Position numbers and translations under genes: made by a program
In this document: positions 52,573 through 60,058 of the stretch, one piece after another
How the letters are laid out: each line of letters starts with the position of its first letter
Position numbering within the stretch: the first letter of the stretch is position 1
Notes under the pieces: generated by a model
The model's database searches: none
What the model was told of the DNA's origin: nothing
What the model saw: only the letters and a program-made list of their open reading frames with translations
Assembly: GCF_007827815.1 (NCBI RefSeq)
Contig: NZ_VITH01000011.1
Span: 124,001 to 188,000, forward strand
From: Azospirillum brasilense
GTDB taxonomy: Bacteria > Pseudomonadota > Alphaproteobacteria > Azospirillales > Azospirillaceae
Length of the DNA stretch: 64,000 bases
Reading direction: 5' to 3'

Positions 52573-53331
52573 TCAGGTCTTGCGGATCAGGAAGGACATG
52601 GAGTCCGCCGTCTCGTAGAGCGGAACGCCGCAGCGGCAGCGCAGCGCCGCGTAGTCGTAATCGCTGCTGCCGCATTTGTAGCAGCGCAACGGCAGCCGGG
52701 TGCGCCGGTACAGCTCGATCCCGGCGATGTCCGCGTGCAGCGCCTTCACCTCCGCCGCCGTGAAGAAATCCTGGGAGGCCAGATCGGCCGCCATGGCGTC
52801 GCTCAGCGGCATCCCCGTCGCCCGGATGTGCTGGAGGGCGAGCAGCACCTGCAGGCTGGTGGCCGGCGGACGCGGGTAGTCGGCGCAGTAGGCCCGGTAC
52901 AGGCTGTGCTCCGGGTGGGAGGTGTGGATGTCCTCCAGGATGTACAGGCCGCCGCTGCGCAGATGGGGCAGGGACTGGGTCAGGCACCAAGCCTGATGCT
53001 GGGGGATGTGGCTGCCGTCCTCGATGATGAGGTCGAACTGGATGTTGTTGGCCCGCAGGCTGCGCCCGATGTGGTCGGGGTCGTTCTGGTCGAACCGCAC
53101 ATACTGGATGCGCTCATCCTGCGGCCAGTCCGGCTGCGGCTCCAGGATGTCGGCGCCGATGATGAAGGCGTCCGGGAACTGGGAGCGCAGCCAGCGGATC
53201 GAATCGCCGTGGAACACCCCGTATTCCAGGATGATCCGCACCGGACCCAGCGTCTGGAAGGCCTGACGGTAGGTGTCGACGTACTGGTGCCAGTAATGCT
53301 TGTCGGAGTTTGCCCCGTCCGCGCTGCTCAT
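52573..53331 (-). CDS. Class I SAM methyltransferase with C-terminal zinc ribbon
   Basis: 252 aa from ATG 53331. The SAM-binding region has ILEYGVFHGDSIRWL and FIIGADILEPQ, and DLIIEDGSHIP fits a later strand; YGVFHGDSI replaces the usual ExGxGxG. Near the C terminus CYKCGSSDYDYAALRCRCG has four Cys in the CxxC-x11-CxC pattern, likely a zinc site. Related enzymes methylate sugars in surface polysaccharide or macrolide; the target here is unknown. Confidence 0.82.
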   Translation of the reverse strand: MSSADGANSDKHYWHQYVDTYRQAFQTLGPVRIILEYGVFHGDSIRWLRSQFPDAFIIGADILEPQPDWPQDERIQYVRFDQNDPDHIGRSLRANNIQFDLIIEDGSHIPQHQAWCLTQSLPHLRSGGLYILEDIHTSHPEHSLYRAYCADYPRPPATSLQVLLALQHIRATGMPLSDAMAADLASQDFFTAAEVKALHADIAGIELYRRTRLPLRCYKCGSSDYDYAALRCRCGVPLYETADSMSFLIRKT

Positions 53332-53415
53332 CGGTGGTCCCCGCTGTCGGCGATGCCCGATCCTACGGGAAATCGCCGGGCGGGTCCGCCGAATTGAGCG
53401 CGCAATCCAGTGGTG

Positions 53416-54420
53416 TCAGCGTTTCGAGGCGGCGCCTGAGCGGGAGACGCTCAGCTCGGCGACCTCCTCCTGCTTGGCGGCGGGCAGGCCGGCCGAGCGC
53501 GCCACGCTGGAATCGTGGGGGTGGACGCGGCGCGGGTAGACGCTGTGGACCTTCACCACATAGTCCTGCGTCTCGCGGTAGGGTGGAACGCCCTTGTACT
53601 GGACCACCGCCCCTTCGCCGGCGTTGTAGCCGGCCAGCGCCAGCGTGACGTTGCCGTCGAAATAGGCCAGCAGCCAGCGCAGATACTTCATGCCGCCGCG
53701 CAGGTTCTGCTCGGGGTCGAAGGGCTTGGTGACGCCGAAGCGTTCCGCCGTCTCGGGGATGAGCTGCATCAGCCCCATGGCGTTCTTTTCCGACACCACA
53801 TCCACGCGGTAGCCGGACTCCACGGCGATCACCGCCAGCACCAGATCGGGGTCGAGCCCATAGGTGGGGGCCATCTTGGTGACCATGGCGCGGATTTCCT
53901 TGGGCGGCATGCGAATCACGCCCCAGCGCACGCTCGGCGGCTCGCAGCGGTCGGGGGCCTTGCCCGCTGCGCCCTTGCCGGTGCTGGCGAGCTTGACCAT
54001 CTGCGCGGCGTCCTCGTTGCCCAGCAGGGCGGCGCGACGCAGCCAGGAGCGGCCCAGGTCCTCGTCCTTCGATACCGGGCCGCGCCCGGCCAGATGCATC
54101 CGCCCGGCGCGGTAGGCGGCCTCGGCGTAGTCCTGGCGGGCCGCCCGACAGTAGAGGGAGAGAGCCATCCGCTCGTCGCGGTTCACGCCTTTGCCGACCT
54201 CGTAGCGCATGGCCAGCTCGTATTGGGCGCGGGCGCTGCCCTTGCCGGCGAGCGCCTCCAGCGCGCGGATCGTGCGTTCGCCCGAGCTTTGAAAGGCGGG
54301 TGGTTGGGCCGCCGCCGTCTGGATCGCCGTCCGGTCCGGTGCGTCCTGGGCCATGGCCGGCGACGCCGTCAGAAAGGACGCGATCAGCCCGCCGGCGGCC
54401 AGCGCCACCGCGCTTTTCAC
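53416..54420 (-). CDS. Sel1-SLT lytic transglycosylase
   Basis: 334 aa from GTG 54420, chosen because it opens a signal peptide (VALAAGGLIASFLTASPAMAQ, in part). In-frame codons run on to 54750 but the DNA there loses coding bias. Two Sel1 repeats lie at about residues 62-140. The SLT (Slt70-type) domain follows with catalytic E201 in VIAVESGYR, then AMGLMQLIPETAERFGV and ALAGYNAGEGAVVQY. It cleaves peptidoglycan between MurNAc and GlcNAc in the periplasm. Divergent from the ECF sigma gene. Confidence 0.88.
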   Translation of the reverse strand: MKSAVALAAGGLIASFLTASPAMAQDAPDRTAIQTAAAQPPAFQSSGERTIRALEALAGKGSARAQYELAMRYEVGKGVNRDERMALSLYCRAARQDYAEAAYRAGRMHLAGRGPVSKDEDLGRSWLRRAALLGNEDAAQMVKLASTGKGAAGKAPDRCEPPSVRWGVIRMPPKEIRAMVTKMAPTYGLDPDLVLAVIAVESGYRVDVVSEKNAMGLMQLIPETAERFGVTKPFDPEQNLRGGMKYLRWLLAYFDGNVTLALAGYNAGEGAVVQYKGVPPYRETQDYVVKVHSVYPRRVHPHDSSVARSAGLPAAKQEEVAELSVSRSGAASKR

Positions 54421-54648
54421 CGCCTTGGCGCGCCTTTCCCCGATTGGTGAAGCGGACCGGTCTTTCGGCGTATGCGGGAAGATCGCTGCCCTAGAGCCAA
54501 CGTCCGGCTGTCCGCTAAAGACGTAATGCGATATGGTTCCGGCCAAGAGAGGAAGCGGAACACAACGAGATAAGACTTCCGCAAAGGGACGGAAACGCCG
54601 CCTATACAGAGAAGAAGAACCGCTGGCAGCGGACCTGCGGAAGGATGA

Positions 54649-54702
54649 ATGAGCGAATTCATCGTTGGCCATAGACATGGCTATCCCGCAAAGGAGATTT
54701 GA
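54649..54702 (+). CDS. Possible 17-codon leader-like ORF
   Basis: ATG 54649 to TGA 54702 would encode MSEFIVGHRHGYPAKEI. GGAAGG lies 4 nt upstream, a tight spacing. The stop is directly followed by a strong hairpin terminator, as in a leader peptide or a short independent transcript. No translation evidence exists; it may be chance. Confidence 0.3.
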   Translation: MSEFIVGHRHGYPAKEI

Positions 54703-54738
54703 GGTCGGTTGGTGAAAGCCAGCCGGCCTTTTCCTTTT
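54703..54738 (+). terminator. Strong intrinsic terminator with no annotated gene before it
   Basis: 10-bp stem (54703-54712 with 54719-54728, two G-U pairs), loop TGAAAG, then TTTTCCTTTT. It reads on the plus strand, but the gene to its left is on the minus strand, so it must end an unannotated plus-strand transcript, or an attenuated leader of the ECF gene. Confidence 0.7.
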
Positions 54739-54755
54739 GAGCAAAGTCATGAAGC

Positions 54756-54806
54756 CTCCCGTATGTCCGGAGACGATACCTCATCTCCGATCGAACGCTA
54801 CGGGAG
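54756..54806 (+). ncRNA. Candidate structured RNA element
   Basis: Outer helix 54756-54763 with 54799-54806 (8 bp) encloses an inner helix 54768-54773 with 54784-54789 (6 bp). It lies 18 nt past the terminator and 250 nt before the ECF sigma start. As DNA it is also symmetrical for the minus strand. It could be a leader structure or a double regulatory site. Confidence 0.35.
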
Positions 54807-55056
54807 CAATCGGGCAATCCACGGCATTTAGGGGTAATCTCGCCAAATTGTTAAGGGGCTTAGCCTTTTTCCCAACTGGCAGCCTCTGTGGTGCGCCATT
54901 ACGTACTGATGGACCGACGATTGTCGTTGGAGAATCCGGTTATGCCCCGCGCGCATTCGGCGCAACGCGGGGGCCGGAGCGATGGTTCGGGCGTTTCGAC
55001 ACGCGCCCGGAATGATCGGGACATCTTTCGGTACACAGGGAGGCAGCGTTCCACCG

Positions 55057-55773
55057 ATGGCGAACCACGTCGCGAGTTCCTTGCGCCGTCCGGCAAGCAG
55101 CCCCGCGCCGCTTGACCCCGTCGCCCTCAAGCCGGTGATGGGAAGCCGCCGTGCGGACGAGGACGAGTTGAACGTTGCGGTCGAAGCCGAGGATGGCATC
55201 GAAGCCGACGATCCGGCCGTCGACGAGGCGGTGGAAGGGGCGGCGGACGCGGCTCCGGCACCGCTGGCGCCCCCCGATCCGGCGATCATCGCTCAGATCG
55301 AGGCGGAGATCCCACGCCTGCGCCGTTTTGCCCGCGCCATGGTGCGTGACGCCACGCTGGCCGACGACCTCGTCCAAGAGTGTCTGGAGCGCGCCTTGTC
55401 GCGCCTGCATCTCTGGCGGCCCGGCAGCAACCTGCGCGCCTGGCTCTTCACCATTCTGCGCAACCTGCACATCAATGGCATCCGCCGCCGGCAGGCCGTC
55501 GTCGACATCGACGGGGAAGGGCAGGCGGCGATCGGCGCCGCCCATGGCGGGCAGTTCGTCCGGCTGGAGCTGCGCGACCTGAAGCGCGCGCTCGGCCTGC
55601 TGCCGACCGAGCAGCGCGAGGTGGTCCTGCTGATCGGGCTGGAAGGCATTTCTTACGGCGAGGCCGCCGATATCCTCGGCATTTCCATCGGCACCGTGAA
55701 GTCGCGCCTGTCGCGCGGACGGCGGGCCCTGCGCCAGCTCATGGAAGGGCACAGCCCGACCGACGAGGACTGA
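55057..55773 (+). CDS. ECF sigma factor, EcfG-like
   Basis: 238 aa from ATG 55057 (GGGAGG about 13 nt upstream; longer starts exist at 54982 and 55012). An N-terminal extension of about 85 mostly Ala/Pro/Asp residues precedes sigma region 2 (LRRFARAMVRDATLADDLVQE; RPGSNLRAWLFTILRN), which resembles the EcfG (ECF15) type. Region 4 has LPTEQREVVLLIGLEGISYGEAADILG (in part) and IGTVKSRLSRGRRAL. No nepR or phyR gene is adjacent, and no anti-sigma gene is seen. It may regulate general or envelope stress. Confidence 0.88.
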   Translation: MANHVASSLRRPASSPAPLDPVALKPVMGSRRADEDELNVAVEAEDGIEADDPAVDEAVEGAADAAPAPLAPPDPAIIAQIEAEIPRLRRFARAMVRDATLADDLVQECLERALSRLHLWRPGSNLRAWLFTILRNLHINGIRRRQAVVDIDGEGQAAIGAAHGGQFVRLELRDLKRALGLLPTEQREVVLLIGLEGISYGEAADILGISIGTVKSRLSRGRRALRQLMEGHSPTDED

Positions 55774-56000
55774 TCCGTCCGCTCGCCCGGTCTCGCGTCT
55801 CAAAACCGCTTCTGCGTTATCCTCTGCGAGCGCACAGAGAAACCGGCAACGCTCCGGATGGGGCGTTGCCGGTCAGGTGCGAGGCTAACATCGAGAGGCT
55901 TTCGGGGTACTCGCGAGCCCGGTCTTCCGAGACGTGAAAGGCCGGGCAAGGGCGCGCTGCGGGAAACGCCCGCCCGGACGGTTCCGGGCGGGTGCTGGGT

Positions 56001-56165
56001 CTAGCGGCGCCTGACCAGGCCCAGAATCAAACTCGCCGCGAACAGGATCAGGAAAAGGAAGAACAGGATTTGCGCAATGCCCGAAGAGGCCGAGGCAATC
56101 CCACCGAAGCCGAGTGCGCCGGCGATCAGCGCGATCACGAAGAAAACAAGTGCCCAATAGAGCAT
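56001..56165 (-). CDS. DUF1328 (YtjA-type) small membrane protein
   Basis: 54 aa, too short for usual ORF cut-offs. ATG 56165 has a perfect GGAGG 6-7 nt upstream. The sequence is MLYWALVFFVIALIAGALG followed by a second helix ILFFLFLILFAASLILGLV and RRR at the end: two membrane helices with a Gly/Ser loop. This matches the DUF1328 family, often found in stress-linked loci. A GGAAC-N17-TGTT sequence lies upstream. Confidence 0.92.
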   Translation of the reverse strand: MLYWALVFFVIALIAGALGFGGIASASSGIAQILFFLFLILFAASLILGLVRRR

Positions 56166-56263
56166 CCTAACCTCCCTCGCTCGGTCCGAAGCGCGTCAAG
56201 GCTCGTCCGGCGCGCAGTCTGTTGAACGTCGTACTCTGTGAAGAGCGTGTCAGTATTGTGCAG

Positions 56264-56289
56264 AACACGGCTCAGCTTGGAAAGGTTCC
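56264..56289 (-). promoter_or_regulatory. Candidate ECF (EcfG-type) promoter of the DUF1328 gene
   Basis: On the minus strand GGAAC (56285-56289) is followed after 17 nt by TGTT (56264-56267). EcfG consensus is GGAAC-N16/17-CGTT, so there is one mismatch. It is about 100 nt before the DUF1328 ATG. The rest of the 330-nt gap 56166-56495 shows no gene. Confidence 0.4.
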
Positions 56290-56495
56290 CGGACCCGGCC
56301 GCCGCAAAGAGCTTTTTTTGGGTAGGGTCGGTTCCAAAAGGGGGAGGCGCATCCCGATAACGCTGGCTTGACCGCAACAACCGCCGATGAGCGCTGTTGT
56401 CGGGGTCGCCAGCCTGCTTGGTTCCGGCCGGGCGGGCGAAAAGGCGCAGCACCGCCTTGCCGGTGCGAGACGCCCTATCGAGAGAAGAGGATGCC

Positions 56496-57164
56496 ATGAA
56501 CGCCAAACTGTCCCTCGCCGTTCTCGCCGCGACCCTGGCCGCCGCCCCCGCCGCGATGGCCCAGACCTACCAGAACAACGCGCCGCAGGTGCCGTACGAG
56601 CGCTCCAGCCCGTCGGGCCTGCCGACCACCAGCCCGCAGGTGGAAAGTCTGCCCAACGAGCGGGCGGAGCCGTGGAGCGATCAGACCCAGAACCGCCAGA
56701 CCCAGAATCGGATGCCGGACGGCCGCATGCCCGACCGCGTGACCAGCGGCAGCGCCGAATCCACCGTCGGCGCCGGCACCGCGGGCACCTACGGCAGCAC
56801 CGGCAGCTATGGGGCGCCCGGCACCTACGGTTCGACCGGCACCATGAACAACGGCATGCCCAACAGCGGCGCCATGGGGACCACCGGTTCGGCCACCGGC
56901 ACCATGCCCAACACCATGCAGGGCAACCGCCAGGTTATCATGAACGTCGACCCGAACACCGCCCAGCGCGCCGAACGCGGCCAGAACCGCAAGGAGCTGA
57001 TGCAGACCTCGCTGCTGAACTATTTCAGCGCCGCCGGCTTCACCTCGGTCCGTGACTTCCGCAAGCAGGGCGAGAACTACGTGGCGGAGGCCCAGTCGGC
57101 CAACGGCACCTGGAGCACCGTGCTCCTCGACGCCAAGACCGGGACGATCTCCGAAATGCGCTGA
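56496..57164 (+). CDS. Secreted protein with PepSY-like C terminus
   Basis: 222 aa from ATG 56496 with GAGAAGAGG upstream. The signal peptide ends AAPAAMAQ. A middle part is low complexity, rich in Gly, Ser, Thr, Met and Asn with repeated TYGSTG units. The C-terminal 60 residues (LLNYFSAAGFTSVRDFRKQG; WSTVLLDAKTGTISEMR) fit a PepSY-like beta fold. It is probably periplasmic or extracellular. Function unknown. Confidence 0.82.
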   Translation: MNAKLSLAVLAATLAAAPAAMAQTYQNNAPQVPYERSSPSGLPTTSPQVESLPNERAEPWSDQTQNRQTQNRMPDGRMPDRVTSGSAESTVGAGTAGTYGSTGSYGAPGTYGSTGTMNNGMPNSGAMGTTGSATGTMPNTMQGNRQVIMNVDPNTAQRAERGQNRKELMQTSLLNYFSAAGFTSVRDFRKQGENYVAEAQSANGTWSTVLLDAKTGTISEMR

Positions 57165-57198
57165 TCTCCGGATTATACGGATCTCAGCTTGCCGCGGC

Positions 57199-59274
57199 TC
57201 AGTCCATCAGCCGCGGCCATGACCCGGTCAGACGGCCGTAACCCGCCGACACCGACGCATCGTACAGGGGCAATGGCTGGCGCAGCTGTTGCCCCGCGTC
57301 GCGTCCAAGGGTGCGCACCGCGGTCGCCAGCCGCCCGGCCGGCGGCCAGGACCCGCCGGGGCTGAACGGCACTGTCAGCGCGATTCCCTGTTCCAGCCGC
57401 CCGCCGTACCGGCTCTGCGCGCCCTCCGGACCCTCGGTCCAGGTGACTTGGGCGGAGAGGCGGACGCCGCCGTCGAAGGCGCGCATCAGTTCGAGCGTGC
57501 CGCCCCAATCCCCGCCGAGATAGCGGCCCAGCCGCAGCACGCCCGTCGTAGCAGCCCCCGGCGCTTCCCAATAAAAGCTGGCGTGGCCGGTGTTGCGTCC
57601 GCTTTCCGGGGCAAGGCGCAGGGCGTCATCGGGCGGGCGCTTCCAGACGCGGTTGAGGTCGAGCCCGAGCGCCCAGCGCGCCGTCAGGGGGCGGTACAGC
57701 GCCTCGCCCCCCACGCCGCCGAACATCTCCTCGAAATGGCCGAGGGACAGGCGCGTGCCCCAGCGCTCGGAAGGCACGGCCAGCCACGCCGCGTACAGCC
57801 GCTCGACCGCGGCGCCGCGGTCGGCGTAGAGCGGCAGGTCGCTGCGCACCGGCTCCGCCGCCGGAAGGGCGTTGGTGTCGAGAAGATGGAGGTTGTGGCT
57901 GACGTTGATCCGCAGCCCTCCGCTGAGCACCAGCCCGCGCAGCGGTTCCATCGTCAGCACGGAGTCGCCGTAGGTCCGCTGCACCAGCGGCGCGCTCTGC
58001 TCGAACAGACTGGCTTCCACCGTTGGGATGATGGTCAGGGCGAGCCGCGCCGGCCAGTCCGGCGGGGGGGCGGCCGAGCGCTCGACGCGGGCGGTGCGCC
58101 AAATCTCCTCGGGGCTGCCGCGCTTGGCGGCCGCCTGCTCGACGGCGCGGCGCGACAGGGTGAGGGCGGTGCCGTCCAGCCCGGCGCTGCCGGTGGCGAC
58201 GGTCAGCCATTCGACCTCCGGCGGGGCGCCATCGGCCAGCAGGCGGGCGGCGCGTCCCACCTCCCGTGCCAGAGGGGCGGTTCCGCCGCCCGCCGGGTCC
58301 AGCCACAGCGTGGCGTTGTGCTTGTCGATCCGCGCGGCACGGGCGGGCAGCCGGTGCAGCCGGGCCAGGGCTGCGATGTCCGTGGCGGGCAGGGCGGCCT
58401 CCGGCGCGGCGGGGCGGGCACCGACCATGGGCGGCGGGGCGCGCGGGGGGGTGTCGGTGTCCTCCCGCGGGTCGAAGCGGGCGGCGAGGCGCAGCATGGC
58501 CCGCGATCCCTGCTCGACGCCGGCTCCGACCTCCAGCCAGCGCCAGGGCCGATAGGCCAAACCCGCGTTCATTGGGATACCGGGCCGGAAATCCGGGTCG
58601 TCCTGCTGTTGGGCGCGGAAGCTGTCGGCGCTGTACTCCAGCTTGACGCTGAGCCCTTCCAGCGGCGTGTGCCACTCGACGCCGCTGAACAGAGCCGCGC
58701 GCTCCCCGGTGAACCACGCCTCCGGCCCGCGGGACGAGGCGTTGGCGGGATCGCGGTCGCGCTTGAAGCGTCCGCCGAGAGCGCGCAGCGGGTTGCGGAC
58801 GTGCCCATAGTCGCCGAGCCCGCCCCAGCCGATGCCCAGGCTGAGATCGACATCCCACCAGCGCCGCGAGGCGACCAGATACTCTCCCGCGAAGCGGCCC
58901 TTGCCCGGCAGGTCCAGTCCGGTACCGGTGACGTCCCGCCCGCCGACCGCCAGCGCCGGCCACCACGGCCCTTCGCGCAGCAGGCGCAGCTTCGCGTCCA
59001 CGCCCGGTTCGCTGAGGCCGTGCCAGCTCGGGTAGGTGCTGTTGCGCAGGGCGATGTCCAGGCTGGGAAGAAGATGCGCCCCGGCGAAGAGATGGCGGTG
59101 CAGACCGCCTAGGGCGGTCAGGCCGGCGGTGACGGTGCCGTCCGGCATGCCGCGCGCCGTCGGTGTCTGAAGCAGCCCGACGGTTCCCCAGTCGGACAGG
59201 GTCGCCTCAAGCCCCTCCGCCCGCGCGGGCAGGGAAACGATGGTTAGCGCCAGGACGAGGAGAACGCGGTTCAC
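57199..59274 (-). CDS. YjbH-type outer-membrane exopolysaccharide protein
   Basis: 691 aa from GTG 59274, the only start that opens the signal peptide (LLVLALTIVSLPARAEG). The N-terminal part has the YjbH start LSDWGTVGLLQTPTARGMPDGT, then alternating amphipathic strands of a beta-barrel type. GYGRLTGSWPRLMD ends the chain. In E. coli YjbEFGH makes an exopolysaccharide; here no yjbEFG neighbours exist, so the role is uncertain. It converges on the PepSY-like gene. Confidence 0.85.
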   Translation of the reverse strand: MNRVLLVLALTIVSLPARAEGLEATLSDWGTVGLLQTPTARGMPDGTVTAGLTALGGLHRHLFAGAHLLPSLDIALRNSTYPSWHGLSEPGVDAKLRLLREGPWWPALAVGGRDVTGTGLDLPGKGRFAGEYLVASRRWWDVDLSLGIGWGGLGDYGHVRNPLRALGGRFKRDRDPANASSRGPEAWFTGERAALFSGVEWHTPLEGLSVKLEYSADSFRAQQQDDPDFRPGIPMNAGLAYRPWRWLEVGAGVEQGSRAMLRLAARFDPREDTDTPPRAPPPMVGARPAAPEAALPATDIAALARLHRLPARAARIDKHNATLWLDPAGGGTAPLAREVGRAARLLADGAPPEVEWLTVATGSAGLDGTALTLSRRAVEQAAAKRGSPEEIWRTARVERSAAPPPDWPARLALTIIPTVEASLFEQSAPLVQRTYGDSVLTMEPLRGLVLSGGLRINVSHNLHLLDTNALPAAEPVRSDLPLYADRGAAVERLYAAWLAVPSERWGTRLSLGHFEEMFGGVGGEALYRPLTARWALGLDLNRVWKRPPDDALRLAPESGRNTGHASFYWEAPGAATTGVLRLGRYLGGDWGGTLELMRAFDGGVRLSAQVTWTEGPEGAQSRYGGRLEQGIALTVPFSPGGSWPPAGRLATAVRTLGRDAGQQLRQPLPLYDASVSAGYGRLTGSWPRLMD

Positions 59275-59343
59275 GCCATGGTAGAGCTTGTCGGGAGGAT
59301 TTCCCGATCCATGGCATTTTCATGCGTATGAATGCAACCTTTA

Positions 59344-59466
59344 TCCCTCTCCCCTCTGGGGAGAGGGTGCCCGCGAAGCGGGTGGGTGAGGGGGATGCGC
59401 GTGGCGGAGGGGTCGGCAAAAGCTCAACCCCCTCACCCCAACCCTCTCCCCGGAGGGGAGAGGGGG
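59344..59466. repeat. GC-rich palindromic intergenic repeat, family B
   Basis: Same hairpin pair and TGCGCGTGGCGG...TCGGCAAAAGC core as 48565-48687, about 11 kb away, with the GCCCGCGAAGCGGG stem at the opposite end. Between yjbH-like and ACT genes. Confidence 0.85.
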
Positions 59467-59491
59467 CAAGCGGGCTGATGCACGAGAAGCG

Positions 59492-60016
59492 TTACAGCGC
59501 CTCGGTGGTGCAAATCAGGCCCATCGTCTCGGCGGTGTTGGCGACGGCGGACAGGCAGGTGCCGGCGCGCTCCGGCGGGATCGAGACGGCGAAGCGGATG
59601 ACGTAGCGCCCGCCCTCCCGCTCCGGCAGGGTCTGGGCGTCGAGCCGGACAATGTTCGCCTCGAACTGCGTGAAGATTTCCGACAAACGGGCGATCAGAC
59701 CGGGCTGGTCACCGCCCGACACCTCCACGCGGTGGGTGATGCGGGCGAGCGGGCCGGGGTTGGGGTCGAAGTCGAAGGGCGTGACCTTGATCTGCGCGCC
59801 GGCCAACTCGGGCAGGCTCGCCAGCCCCTCCTGCACCTCCGCGACGGGGACGCCGTCCGGCAGTTCACAAACCGCCGAGAACTCCGCCCCGGACCCCATC
59901 ACCGCGAAGGTCGCGTCGCGCAGGTTGGCCCCCAGCCCGAACAGATGGCCGGTGACCGCCGAGACGAGGCCGACGCGGTCGGGGCAGAAGGTCGAAACCA
60001 GCGCGAGGGACGACAC
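59492..60016 (-). CDS. Double ACT-domain regulatory protein
   Basis: 174 aa from GTG 60016, which has GGAGG 8 nt upstream; a TTG at 60022 is too close. Two ACT domains: about residues 4-80 (STFCPDRVGLVSAVTGHLFGLGANL, in part) and 90-170 (VSGGDQPGLIARLSEIFTQFEANIV, in part). It resembles the glycine cleavage regulator GcvR, which binds amino acids and a partner regulator. It lies 42 nt downstream of tldD on the same strand. Confidence 0.85.
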   Translation of the reverse strand: MSSLALVSTFCPDRVGLVSAVTGHLFGLGANLRDATFAVMGSGAEFSAVCELPDGVPVAEVQEGLASLPELAGAQIKVTPFDFDPNPGPLARITHRVEVSGGDQPGLIARLSEIFTQFEANIVRLDAQTLPEREGGRYVIRFAVSIPPERAGTCLSAVANTAETMGLICTTEAL

Positions 60017-60058
60017 GGGCAAAACCTCCGATGCAGGAAAGAGAAGCTGTGGCGGCGG

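Noticed and set aside
54421..54750. N-terminal extension of the SLT gene
   Set aside because: The DNA is lower in GC and lacks coding bias; a signal peptide starts at GTG 54420.
54712..54831. A 39-codon plus-strand ORF starting at GTG
   Set aside because: The GTG overlaps the terminator stem, the Shine-Dalgarno spacing is too long and the sequence has no coding bias.
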